The position numbers and the translations under genes are program-made. Source: Auricularia sp. M13 (lineage: Eukaryota > Basidiomycota > Agaricomycetes > Auriculariales > Auriculariaceae). From it: a stretch of DNA of 64,000 bases. The notes under the pieces were generated by a model. The model saw only the letters and a list, made by a program, of their open reading frames with translations. It was not told where the DNA came from and made no database searches. Positions 35,587 through 46,580 of this stretch are shown here, piece by piece (the stretch's first letter is position 1; every line of letters begins with the position of its first letter). The stretch is taken from assembly GCA_037042915.1 (NCBI GenBank), contig CM073204.1, forward strand, positions 1,178,001-1,242,000. Reading direction: 5' to 3'.

Positions 35587-36703
35587 TCAAACCATCTCCC
35601 CGGGATCCAGTGCCCTCGCCTCCTCTGAGCCTTCCTGCGATTCGGCGTCCATGTCTCTGAGGTCCGCGTCCATGGGAACCGAAGGGCCGACGAGCAGGCT
35701 GTTGATGTCCTCGTCGTCGTTGGACAACATGAGCTGCGAGATCGTGCTGTCGTCGTCGTCGTCGTCGCGCCGCGAGCTCGAGGCGCCATCCTCGCTCTCG
35801 CTCTCGCTGTCGGGCCGCTCCGCGCTCTGCATCTTGATGGAGTTCGGACGACTGCGAGTCCGTATGAAGATAACGTCTGGCTCGGCCGGCGCCACCGGGA
35901 GCCCGAAGAGGTCCTGCTGCGAGGGTGCGCGCGAGAGCGCGGGCTGCGAGTGCGTGCGGACGTAGTACTTGAGCTTCGGCTGGCGCACGGTGGCGGGCGG
36001 GGCGACCACTGGGGCGGGCCGCCCATCGACATCCTGGATCTCGGTCGCGGCGGCCTGATGGGCTCTTCGTCGCGGTCCAGCGATAGCGAGCGCGCCCAGG
36101 GCGAGGACGGCAGGAGCGCGAGCCCGCCTGCCGGCGTGCGTTCGGCGCGTGGCGCGGGCTGTCATGCATAACGGGAGCTGCGAGCAGGGACGTCGCCGCG
36201 CCGAGCGCGGACAGCAGAACGGAATCCGGATCGCGTGGCGCATTATGAGTCGACAGCGACCGCGGTTTGAACACCGGGTTTGTGGATGCGGCACCAGGGA
36301 AGACGTCGTTTGTGGACGAGCGGCGGAGAGGTGGCAGGCGCTCCGTGGATGCATTGGACCGCTCGTCGAGGAGGCTCAAGGTAGACACCATTCTGCTTTT
36401 CGTGCGTCCACGCGAAAATGAGGGCCGCTGCGTGTACGACGAATGTGTGATGGAGGAAAGGGACGATTGCGAGGAGCTGGGTCTAACTCTCCTCTTTCCA
36501 TGGGGTCTTCCCCTGGGCGTCGCGTCGTTGTATGGCTGTCTGCGACCGGCGGTAACGGTCTGGACGGGTGCTATTTCGGGCGAGTCCAAAGCATACGGCA
36601 ACGCATCCTGCCAGATAGGCCACCTGGCATTCGGAACAGCATTCCCCCTCCAAAAAATGTATGGCATGTATTGGTACTCATACCAACACCAAGGATTGCA
36701 CAT
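35587..36703 (-). CDS. Disordered Ser/Arg- then Asp/Glu-rich protein, unrecognised
   Basis: The minus-strand frame from 36703 starts with a short aromatic stretch (WYEYQYMPYIFW), then Ser/Arg-rich low-complexity sequence. The C-terminal half (about 35587-36060) is in another frame and reads KYYVRTHSQPALSRAPSQQD, VIFIRTRSRPNS, then an acidic run with poly-Asp (RRDDDDDD) to a stop at 35587. A frameshift or unrecognised intron between about 36030 and 36190 is needed to connect them. No domain is recognised. It may be a nuclear or regulatory protein, but this is only a guess from composition. Confidence 0.4.
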
Positions 36704-37082
36704 TTGTTGATAGATGGCTAATTTTGGGCATGGTGCTCAGCGAGCTGTCGCAGACGATGACGCAGGAGGCAAATGCGGTCATCTACGACCTTTCCAGTGA
36801 GGAGCTGTCTGGAGTCTCCCGGCTAAGTTCATTCCAGGTCCGATGTCGAAAATCGAAGTTACGTGGGCAAAACCTCCGCCCGATATTGCCTTATAATACA
36901 GGCGTGATTGCATATCTTGCCTACTAACTGCAGGAATACCATGAATCTCTCCACGCTTCATGAATCTCTCCACGCTGAGAAGAAACTGCAACAGGGTTTC
37001 CACGCTGCGAAGAACTGCAACAGAAGTATTGGCGCCAGGGCTCAACATTTCGGCTAAACATCAAGAGACGTCGAAAGGGGGT

Positions 37083-38768
37083 TTACAAATGAACATGCCT
37101 GATAGATATCTGGAACGCTGGTCTCGCCGGGCTCAAAGACACCACCTGCGGTGTTTCTAAACCAGTCGGGCGGCCTTTCCTGCAATACCCGCACAGAAGC
37201 ATCGGGAGAGAAAAAACGAATGAAATACGACCAGGTGTGATTTCATCGCCGATGTGATAATCGTGGGGAGTCCAGTCGTCGACGAAATGCCAGAGTGCTG
37301 CTGATCGAAAAATGATGATGTCACCAGGCCTATAGCTGCATAAACAGATCAGTAGAGAGGCGTAAACATAGGACATGGTTCTCACGCAAGCTTCAAACCA
37401 AGGTCTGGAAGGTAGAATGCACCACCGTCATAGTAGCCACCGTTGAGCAATAGGCACCATTTCCGATCCAGAGTATCCCTGTGACAGCGGCTCTGGCACT
37501 TCCAGACAATGACCTGTGCAAGAAAAGGCCCCATATCCCCGTCGATGACATTGCCTGCAAGGTATGATGCCTCGTATAGCCTAAAGTCTTCCTCAGGGAC
37601 TGCGGCCTGAAATGTCTTGCGTAGCCATGCGCGCTGAAGAACTGTGTTTTTGAAGTACGCGTCCACGCACATCTTCTTGTGGCAGTTTCCGAACCCAATC
37701 ATCTCTTTCGAGACAAATAACCGTTCCTAGTGCTGGTTAAAATTTCGCAGATGGGAAATTATATCACGCACAGTTTCTCGGTGACCACTCATGTGCCAAG
37801 CATGAATCAGGTGCAACGTCGTGACATTCTCGCGGAACCGAATCCACAGATCGGAGCGGACGAAATGGTCGTTGGACTGAGCCTTCCGCAAAGCTTGCAG
37901 AATGTCTACAGTCTCCGCACATAGTGAATAGCGCATGTACGGGCCAGAGCCACCACCATGGCGTGAGCTGTCGTCAACCTTTGCCCAGGTAGTGGGCGCA
38001 AGACTAGCTACGAGCAGCTGCGTCTTGGCCAAGAAATCGTCTAAAAGCTCAGGCTATTCGCCGTTAAGTTAAGTGTGAAATGACACCGATGAATAAATAT
38101 GACATACAATAAGACCATGAACACCATCCTCCTGAAGACACCTCGCATATACCTCTTCGAAGATTTGATCATCGCTCTTACCCGCGCTCTCAGATTGAGC
38201 CTGGGCAATAAGTGATTCCAGTAGATCGCGATCCGCGGCAAAATAAGAGACTAATCGCTCGCCGTTCTTGTCGTTCCATTTGCCTGACCAGCAGGTTGCA
38301 GGAAGATCGCGCATAGATGCGATCTTGTCCTCGGCCTTCTGACGCTCTGAGTCCGTTGCCGGTCGGGCCGCTAACTGCTGGACGTCCACATCCGCAGTGA
38401 ACTCGGCTATGAAGGTTATTCGAGTGTATTCATACCAAAGGCACACTCACGAGCACTCTCCACCCAATTGCAAAGTCTGCGGTCCTGCTGGAAGGTGCGC
38501 CAGCGCTTGTTGGTGCGACTCATCGACCTTTTCTTCTCGTGGCCTACGGCAGGCTTTGGTAAGTCATTCTTGGGGGGTGGGGCCTATTAAAAAATGAGGT
38601 CATCGAAAAGTGGCCCGGGAGAAAGAATTGCACCTTGGGCAAGGCAGCAGTTTGGTCCTCGTTCTCAGGTAAATCATCATCGACAGCGGCGTTGTATTTG
38701 AGGCTTCCATTGAACCCGACCTCTACCGGGACACAGATATTGCGTGGCCTAGTGGAATGATAGGCCAT
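37083..38768 (-). CDS. TET/JBP-like 2-oxoglutarate/Fe(II) oxygenase domain protein
   Basis: Exons on the minus strand: 38768-38634 (start MAYHSTRPRN), 38553-38451, 38406 to about 38130, about 38040-37790, about 37730-37385, then about 37335 to 37083; introns are about 45-90 nt with GT-AG borders. The oxygenase core lies in the last two exons. It has an HxD iron-binding pair (CHRDTLD), a GGYYDGGAFYLPDLGLKL segment, the core strand YRPGDIIIFRSAAL with distal His (LWHFV), and an Arg suited to 2-oxoglutarate binding (GRISFVFSL). This pattern matches the large Agaricomycete family related to TET/JBP enzymes, some members of which oxidise 5-methylcytosine. The frame is open across all predicted exons. 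Substrate is not shown by sequence. Confidence 0.75.
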
Positions 38769-39811
38769 GGCTCGCCTCGTGTTCCTATACTCGATCGGAG
38801 AATGTTTTGCAGAACGCTGCAGGGCTATCAGTAGTGGCTACTACCAACGATTTCGAGCTTACACCATCAGGAGACGTCTTCAAGTCTCTTAGGCAGATTC
38901 GCACCCTACAAGTAGCGGCCGCTGGGCGAGTGTGACGAATGTCACAGCATTTTTGAGTCTCGGTTGGCGACCTCAAAATAATTTCTTTATCCAGGACAAC
39001 AGTCGGACTACGAGAGGGTCAATGAAGGTAAGCGGAGCTCAGATATTACTGACGCCTTGGGTGTTGCTTTCACAGGCTGCTTCGAACGAGTGAACTGGAG
39101 ACTATCAGAGGTTCGTTTAGCCGGATGTCTTGGAGCTCTACCTGACCGTCTTTGTGATGCGCAGGACCAATGCTCTGGCGGCGTATCTGCCGGGATTCGC
39201 TTTTTCACGTTGGCGTCGAATGCGTCGTGGACTCCGGCGGGGGAACTGGCTCGCAACATGTCTCGGGAATATTTTTGCGCGCCGCTGCTGGTGAATGCAG
39301 CGGCAAACCCCGATGTGCCTCTATATTGTTGGCTACCATATCCGATTTGCGACCATAGGTTCCGTCGTGCGGATTATCCGCCAGGGGAGCTGAGCTCTGG
39401 ATTATCTAGGCTCAGTCTTTCAACCACCAGCCGACACTTACCGTATCCGATTTGCGACCATAGGTCCCCGCCGTGCGGATTATCCGCCAGGGGCGCTGAG
39501 CTCTGGATTATCCAGGCTTAGTCTTACATCCAAGCGCCTACATTCGACGGATTCTGGAAGGTCGATCATCGAAGTCATCAAGGCTTTTCTAGTTCTGGCC
39601 AGCTTTCATATCTTCCCTCTTTGACAAGTGGTGCTTCGCTCACTCCTTGGTAATTTAGGTTGGGGTACACTTGAAGCCATGCATGATCTCGAACGGCCGG
39701 TTAGGCTTTCTTGGATTCGGATTCGCTAGGTACACTTCCTTAGTTTCTCGGCGGAGTTCAAACTTTCCTTCACGTCCACAAAAGGCGCAAAATAACGACC
39801 GCGGCGGCGCA
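38769..39811. other. Spacer with a ~100-bp tandem duplication
   Basis: No supported gene. A segment containing tccgatttgcgaccataggt and ggattatccgccaggggcgc-like strings is present at 39336-39420 and again at 39441-39525 with small differences. Confidence 0.5.
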
Positions 39812-41270
39812 ATGACCAACAACCCACCAAATGTTGTGGACGTTGATACCATGTCATTGATGATCACCCGGGTCACCCAGATGACAGATGCTCGAGGCTT
39901 GTGCAAGCATTGGAAGGTGGGTCGGTTCTACATTTTGCTGGGATGCCTGACGACGCATTGGCAGCCATTGCTTGCAGAGGAAGGCTTAAAAATAATCCCC
40001 ACGTCACGCCTCGCTCCACAGGAGGCATCCGAAGTTTATGACGTGTAGCCCTAGTTTTTTTTCTTCTGCAAGGTTGCATAAACTGAAATTCTAGCTTAGG
40101 CTTTGCGCCTTTTCAAGGCTGAAGGTCTCTCCAGCACACTTGACATGGCCTCCTCCGACAGGCTTCTCGAGGTTGCGCAATCCGGCCGTCGGCTGCTGGT
40201 TCAACGCCCTCGTCCAATGCTTGTCGGCTTGTGTGCCCCTGAGAGTCGGCCTGCATGAGCTCAAGGAAGAAGACAGGATGGCAAGAAATATAACGTGCCT
40301 AATTGACCGCAGCATCCCGCTGCACGATGCACTCGTGCTTGACTGGCCGCCTCCAGAGGCCTTTTTGCACAGTTGTGGCCTTGGTACGCTGCTCTGGCTG
40401 AAGGCGGTTCGCTCATCTTAGCCTTTCAAGGCCGAATCCACCAGATGCTAGGAAGCAACCAGCAGCAGGACGTGCGGGAGGCCTTTGAGGTCTTTTTCGG
40501 AGCTCTGAGGTCCGCAGAGAATCTCCGTTGCCTTCTTTGTTACTCACGTCTCGCAGAAAATGCGGCGCGGAGGAATCCACACCTGCTTCTATGTTCGAGG
40601 CCCAATACATAGAAGCTGAGATATGTGGACAGAAACATGTTGCCGCCCTGTCGACCGTAAAGGAAACGCTGTTCACGATCCAAGTACGTCGTGCAACGCC
40701 ATTCAACGATTTGGACGCCACCGTCCTCGACATGGGCGAAAGTTGTTCCGTTGCGTAAGTTCAATATACCATCTAATGAGTTCCATTGATGGGCACACTC
40801 TCAGAAACTGCGGCGGGCCGAAATACAAGATACGCCTGGTGTCGAAGCCTCCCCAAATCCTCGTCATAGATGTGATTCGCAACGTCGGGAACAGGAAAGA
40901 CTCCTCGCAACTGGAATTCATCTCTGATCTCGATAACATCATAATCCCCTCGGTAAGCATGTCCCGTATCTGCCACCGTGGTCTCTGAGCTGGTTAGGTG
41001 GACGGACACTACCGGGCATTTGCTGTTGCAAATCATGCTGGCCCAACGGTGGCCGCAGGACACTGGACTGCACACGTTCGCAAAGGTCCAGATTGGATTC
41101 TCCTGGATGACGCAGAGCGTGCCAAGGCCGTACAGCCTGCCAAGGTCCTCAAGGATGCAGGCATGTTGTTCTGCATAGCTGACAGAACGGTGAGGCCAAA
41201 TATGTTCTTCCTAGCAAATGCTGACCGATTCAGGCCTTGGACAGTCGGATTCCCGCACTTGCTGAACTGA
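39812..41270 (+). CDS. USP-type (peptidase C19) deubiquitinase-like protein
   Basis: A small cysteine protease of the ubiquitin-specific protease fold that would remove ubiquitin. Exons from about 40162 encode GFSRLRNPAVGCWFNALVQC (Cys box, normally GLxNxGNTCYxNAxLQ), LGSNQQQDVREAFEVFFGAL (QQD motif), a CxxE finger remnant, YKIRLVSKPPQILVIDVIRN (the LPxxLxxHLxRF strand), and the His box SVDGHYRAFAVANHAGPT...GHWTAHVR...WILLDDAE. Catalytic Cys and His and a following DD are all present. Introns of about 37-50 nt at 40391-40420, 40510-40556, 40755-40801 and about 40952-40997 all keep the frame, and the protein ends at 41270. The 5' exon is uncertain; an ATG at 39812 (MTNNPPNVVDVDT) is a candidate. 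The Cys box departs from consensus, so activity is plausible but not certain. Confidence 0.7.
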
Positions 41271-41720
41271 GCCTCCCAAATCAGAAGTCAACCAGGAAGC
41301 GACCTAGGCGCGTTTCGGAAATAACAGCTGACCCAGCCCTTCAACTTGGTAATCGCGGTTCCAATCATCATCTGCCATCTAACAGGCTTCAGGATTGAGA
41401 GAACTGGATGATATACAAGCAAAAGAAAAATCTAGAACGACGGCGTTGCGTAAAGATCAAGCGGCAGGTAATCCACTATTGCGTCCTCGTTGTCGCTAGC
41501 TGATAATTGTCCAAATTTCAGTGCTCATCCAGCTGCGAACACATCGGCAAGTCACCGTACAGGTCTCTCCCGGCTTAAACGTTGCAAAAAGTAAGGAATA
41601 GACCATACTAGCAGAATTCCAAACGTCTGAAAGACCACAGTTTTACCCGAGAATCACGGTTTCACACGTGTTATTTTCGTACACGATTCGGCTGAAGGTC
41701 TACTGGCGCCTCCTGGCGGA
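41271..41720. other. Intergenic region between USP-like gene and unrecognised gene
   Basis: No supported exon. It is expected to carry the promoter of the following plus-strand gene. Confidence 0.4.
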
Positions 41721-43330
41721 ATGCACAACATGCTAGACTGGGAGATCCTGAGATTCAAGAGGGAAATGGGCGATTACTGCTTTGTGTTGGACCGCACAGT
41801 GGAGCGCCCGTTGAACCCTCTCATCATTTCCACACTGGGCGAAAGCTTCAGAATCGATGTGGTCACAGGCCCTACGAACGAACCATCGTTGAATTTCGAG
41901 GCGTTCATATGTCCCCAGACAATATCGCCTGTACGACTGCCCTTCACTGGGATTAGCTCCATCCTCTCTGGGCTCCAAAAAATCGTTGAAGCAGGGAACC
42001 GTGGACCTATTCTTGTTGTCGCAGAGAGTGAGTGATATTGACCTATGTTTCCGCTGCGCAGAATTCAGTCTTTGACAGATTGGCCCATGGTTGTCATTTT
42101 AAGCCAATACGTGGAACGGCTGTATTTTCGCGATATGGGCCTCAGATTCTTATTGCCGTCCGCTACTATGATGGAGGTCGACAAAGGAAAAGGCCAAATC
42201 TGCATACTGGCCACTGCCTCCACATTGTCCTTTCACCAGTTCGAGCTCCCGGAAGTGGCGCACGTGATAGCACCAGATGGCTTCCTGAGCCCTTTTTGCA
42301 TTAAGGTGCGCTTCTCATGTGACCATTGGGCCGCTTGTGATTGAACGTGCAGTCGAACGGCACCCTGCATGCGTATTCCCGAGAAGCACCTGTAGACTCT
42401 GACTTCATTCCTTCGGCTTTTCTGCTTGAAGCAGCCGATCTGTGCAGGGATCAGCCCCTTTCTCAAGTTATCTCGACAATGGCACCTACTTCAGCCTGTG
42501 GGTTCTGTGGTCTCACTGGGATGAGATCGCTCATCACAAACCTAGGGCTACATGCCGCCGAAGAATACATCAAATGGCAGGGGAGCCGGGCTAAGGTTGA
42601 CACACCATTTATATGCTTTCCACCGGAACTTTCGGCCGCCTATAACGCTTTTTTTACGACGACGTTCGCCCGGGCCGCGGGAACTCGGACTCTACATTCT
42701 TTCGCTCAAAGCATCGTTCTCTGCATTACAGTCCTGGGCGACTGTCCCGGCGTGCATGGGCATGTTTGAGATCGTTGACACATACTGTCTCCGGAACGTC
42801 CTTGCCCGTGAGGCCCTACTGAAGGAAACTCTGGCGCTAGCCAAGAGTCTTTATCGCTTTCTTGCAAACGACACGAGGAACGGAGTGAGACAGCAGGGTC
42901 CGGCAGAAAGGCTGATCAAGAAGGAGGATATGCTTACGGTTTTCGAAGACCTCTTGCCCATACATACGAAGATGTACGACGGCATGCTCGTAGTGAATTC
43001 GGACGGAAATCCGTGGCAATGGGTAACGTCTCACAGCTTGAAGGTTGGAATTGTTTCTTCAATTACAGCACGCGTTGATGACGCTCGGCAGCCTGTTGTC
43101 CTGGATGGTCTGGATGCGCCCAAGAGAGTCACCGATCATATGATGATATTTGGACTGGTGAGCCAACGACAAACATCCGCGATATGTAGCTCATCGAATC
43201 TCAGTATCAGTCTCATGGAGTTGCCAGAGCATTTGCACCCATACCCTGTGCCCCTCGGCGTTGATACAGATTCCCGCCACGGGTGGCTATCTTGTCTTTG
43301 GCGGAATTTCAGCACCAACAGATGAGTGTT
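41721..43330 (+). CDS. Unrecognised multi-exon protein (has a degenerate paralogue at 60.5 kb)
   Basis: Start MHNMLDWEILRFKREMGDYC at 41721. Later exons at about 42060-42306 (DWPMVVILSQYVERLYFRDM), 42355-42650 (SACGFCGLTGMRSLITNL) and 42650-43155 (LGLYILSLKASFSALQSW, then WVTSHSLKVGIV). The frame shift within a T7 run near 42650 is either a real frameshift or a homopolymer artefact. The final exon is uncertain. I recognise no domain. A decayed copy at 60510-61050 keeps LGL..ISLKAS..AL.SW, then EI...YC, and D.N...WVTSHSL. That conservation supports the reading chosen here. It sits directly downstream of the USP-like gene on the same strand. Confidence 0.5.
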
Positions 43331-43793
43331 GCGTTGTCGGTGGATAGTCAGGCAGATGTGCTGGTTCTAGTCATTACCACGCCTTTGATATATTCATGCT
43401 ACAATGGCTAATTTTGGCTGTGTTGTTACATACAACGAGAAAAGGTCAGTTAAACGCTCGGCACATACTTTATATCATACCCCAAGGATATTTCTTAGGC
43501 AAAGAGGACGACAGTATCGTTGGCAATATGCTGGAGAAAGACTCGGAGTTTGCCGACGCAGACGCCAGCTGGCGTTTGCTTCGGCGTTTGCGGCGGTTTC
43601 CGCCGAGGCGCTAGTTCCGGCCCATCCCTTTTGATCCGGCTTGGCTGCACATGGGCAAGGAATATTCCGCAGAAATTTTAGGAAAAGAACGTATCGGCCT
43701 TCAGCGTGTCGTGGTGCACTGGATGTGATGACACAGTAGGAACGCGGGTGCCGGACCGTCGGCGTTTGAATACTCTTTCCTCCCTCCGCGACC
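43331..43793. other. Intergenic region with a diverged palindrome copy
   Basis: It holds an imperfect member of the GACGCAAACGCCAGCTGG palindrome family at about 43548-43600, followed by extra gcgtttgcggcgg and a near-inverted piece. The next gene starts about 200 bp downstream. Confidence 0.7.
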
Positions 43794-45388
43794 ATGGCCA
43801 AGCGCAAGACGTACGCGCGTCCCACTGGCCTTGCGCCACGATCTGACAGGCTTCTGAAGGAGCAACTCTGGGCCGCGCAAGTCCAAGAAAGGCCGAAAGG
43901 CGTACGACGCCGCGTCCGACAGTGACGCAGATTACGTCGCCGGGACGAAGCGCAAGGCGTACGCGCGCGTCCCATTCGCCTTGCGCCAAGCTTTGACACG
44001 CTCTTACAGGACTTCATCTGCGGCACGCAAGGGCAAGAAGGCCCGAAAGGCGTCCGAGTCCGCGTCGGACGTTAACGAAGAGTTCCTCGCCATGGCCGGC
44101 GCAAGAAGGTACATTTAGCACTATGTACTCCCCATTTACGCAAGATCAGGGGCGACGACTGGAAGGTCACGGAAGCGCCCCGTGACTACTACAAATGCAC
44201 TCTCGCAGTAGAGGTGGATCCAGTTTTTGGCGACGTTGAGTACTGGAGCTTTCCTCCAGAGGACCTCATCGACTCGGACAAACCTGGTAAGTCAGCAATG
44301 CTCTCTGAAGTTTACGGAGCCTGCTGACGCATAGAAGTGCGCATCGTATACATGCACAGCTACAACTGGATAAGCAACGATGTGCCAACCGAATGGATCG
44401 CCACGGCGGAAGTGCGCTTTGATTACCCATATCATGCTCATACTCACCGTCGGCAGTGGCTGCCTCGACTCCCGCAGGATGGGCCGCTATTGGCGGCGCT
44501 GCCCTTCGCGGGAAATTTCCGGCCGACGTGCGCATTTAATTTCCAGGCCAACATCGACCAGCGTTGCCTTCAATCTGGTGACGACTACCGCTACGAGTCG
44601 CGCATCTACCCGACGAAGGAATACGCATGTGAGAGTTAGACTCCCTTATCTAAGAGAAGTGCTCATCCATGTAGGTGCGCGGCTCCAGGTGGCGGCGGTA
44701 CGACGCGCCAAAGGCGACGGCGAGCTCGCGCGCAAGTACCTGCAGAACCATCCTGATTACTTCATGCTGCCCGACCGCACATTTCCCATCCCCAAAATGG
44801 TGCGGGGCAAGTTGTTCAAGAAGCAGCCCAAGATCCCGCTCCCCAAGGCGCCCGGGAAACAACCAGTTTCCCCGGACGTAATCGCGCGCCGCCACGACAG
44901 CCTCATGGAGGGCAAGATCCCCGACGACATGAAGAACGATGTCGCCGCTGACGACGAGCAGGAGGGCGACGAGCAGGAGGGCGAGAAGCCGGGGGACGAG
45001 GAGCCGGGGGACGAGGAGGATGGACTCGACCCTTCCAGCCGCGGCGACGATCGTGCAGAGCCGAGCGCCGGTGCGCACTCACAGGTCGCGGGCAAGAGGC
45101 CAAAGCCCATATTAGTCGCCGGCGCCTCTGAGCAGGAGGGCGACGAGCAGGAGGGCGAGGAGCCTGTGGGCGAGGAGCCGGGGGACCAGGAGGATGGACT
45201 CGACCCCTTCCAGCCGCGGCGACGATCGTGCTGAGCCGAGCGCCGCTGCGCACTCACAGGTCGCGGGCAAGAGGCCAAAGCCCATATTCGTCGCCGGCGC
45301 CTCTGCCGAGCAATTGGCTGCGCGCCTGTCAGACGACCCAGACGACTCCGAGAGCGAAGACGGGTCCGATGTCGCTGGCGACAAATAG
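43794..45388 (+). CDS. Lys-rich / Glu-rich nuclear-type protein with duplicated exons, unrecognised
   Basis: Start MAKRKT at 43794. The first two exons and their upstream introns are tandem duplicates: introns open GTACGCGCG and end about 40-50 nt later, and exons read SGPRKSKKGRKAYDAASDSD and SSAARKGKKARKASESASDV. A central part (about 44140-44635) has no low complexity (YMHSYNWISNDVPTEW, RYESRIYPTKEYA). The last exon (from about 44688) contains RKYLQNHPDYFMLPDRTFPI and an acidic segment duplicated as a 174-bp tandem repeat (44956-45129 and 45130-45304). One extra C in the second copy near 45205 ends the frame early; without it the tail would run to 45388. I do not recognise the family. Composition and basic clusters suggest a nuclear protein. 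Confidence 0.5.
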
Positions 45389-45561
45389 TCTCTCGCGGGT
45401 GACACGGAAACTTGCGCCGACGGTGTAGCCGATGAAGCGTCTTGATCTGCCTGCTTGTCTCCGCATCTTGCCCATGGACGAAACGTATTGCATATATAGC
45501 CGTGCATCTGAAGATAAAATCTGTTTCTGCGCTCGCAAATACATGTACAGAGTTCTTGATC

Positions 45562-46544
45562 TCAAGGGACCCGTCCACATAGCAGCTTTTCGAAATACAG
45601 TTCCCCATAGTCCAGCAGGAGCTCTTCGCCTTCGGAGATGTCCCTTGTCGTCCTTATGAACAATGTCGATGGACTGTGGGCGGCGTTCGGTACCATCTAA
45701 TAATGCTGTTGTGATCAATCGTAACTTTTGCAAGGTAACGCGCGCACCTCGCAATTATGTCCCTTTTTGCACGCGAGACAGTGTTTATTTAGACACACAG
45801 AGTTGAGGAAACGGGCCGGTCCAGCCATGATGCAGGCGTAGTCCTCCTTGTGGTGAGCATCCGGGTAGTCGACGGCGGAGGGGTGCACGCTGTCATCGGC
45901 CAAGTGAAGCGGCGCCGACAGATAACCCGGGAGGCAATAGAGGGAGGTGCCCTTGTCGATTCGTGTCACGGCGCGAACTCCTATTTGCATCTCGCCAAAT
46001 ATGGGCGTTCTGAATAACTTGACGGGGTGCGTGTTGCAGTGAATCCAAAGGTGGGAATGGAGAAGCCTACTCAATTGTGAACCCGTTGAAATGAAACCTA
46101 ATACCGCTCACCTCTTGTAGCGCCCGAGGGCGGGTGTGTATGTCCTGTTCGTGACAGGCAGGATCGCATTTGACAGATTGATGATATCCGCCATATCGAA
46201 GGACGATGCCGTGCGAAGGGGGTCCCACTGAGCGTCGGCAGGGTCCTATGTTGACTCCCAAACATTGGGTAGGCCTGAGCGACGCATGGCGCGTCGAGTC
46301 CAAACCCATGCACGGCGTACAGGTGCTCGGCGATGGTGTTCTCCATCAGGTTAACGTAGTCCGCGTGCGGAAGACCGTTTATAGCCCAGTCCTGGCCATC
46401 CTGCCGAAAATCAAGTTGGGCAAAGGGACACGAGCTGAAGAGCCTGTCGAACATGTTGTCGGGTGGGCAACGTCGCGTGGCGGACTTCGAAACACGGTGC
46501 GGGATTCGAAACCGTGTCATTGATGCCGCTAGTTCAATGCGCAA
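45562..46544 (-). CDS. SET-domain protein, SUV4-20-like layout
   Basis: Probable lysine methyltransferase-like protein. Exons on the minus strand: 46544 (or ATG at 46520) to about 46252; about 46225-46113 (WDPLRTASSFDMADIINLSN...GRYKR); about 46070-45752; about 45700-45562. The third exon has FGEMQIGVRAVTRIDKGTSL, then IMAGPARFLNSVCLNKHC, in the place of the usual NHxCxPN. After an intron of about 53 nt ending attattag, the last exon has MVPNAAHSPSTLFIRTTRDI and SEGEELLLDYGELYF, the classic GEEL...DYG end of a SET domain. A stop follows at 45562. All four joins keep the frame. The NHxC motif is altered (NSVC), so cofactor or substrate binding may be affected. It is convergent with the Lys-rich gene at 43.8 kb. 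Confidence 0.7.
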
Positions 46545-46580
46545 CTTCGCAAGGAATTAATCACATTTTACACTTTTGTA

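Noticed and set aside
35651-36710. Plus-strand frames opposite the disordered acidic protein
   Set aside because: Antisense of Ser/Asp-rich codons; the minus-strand reading has more protein-like composition, though weakly.
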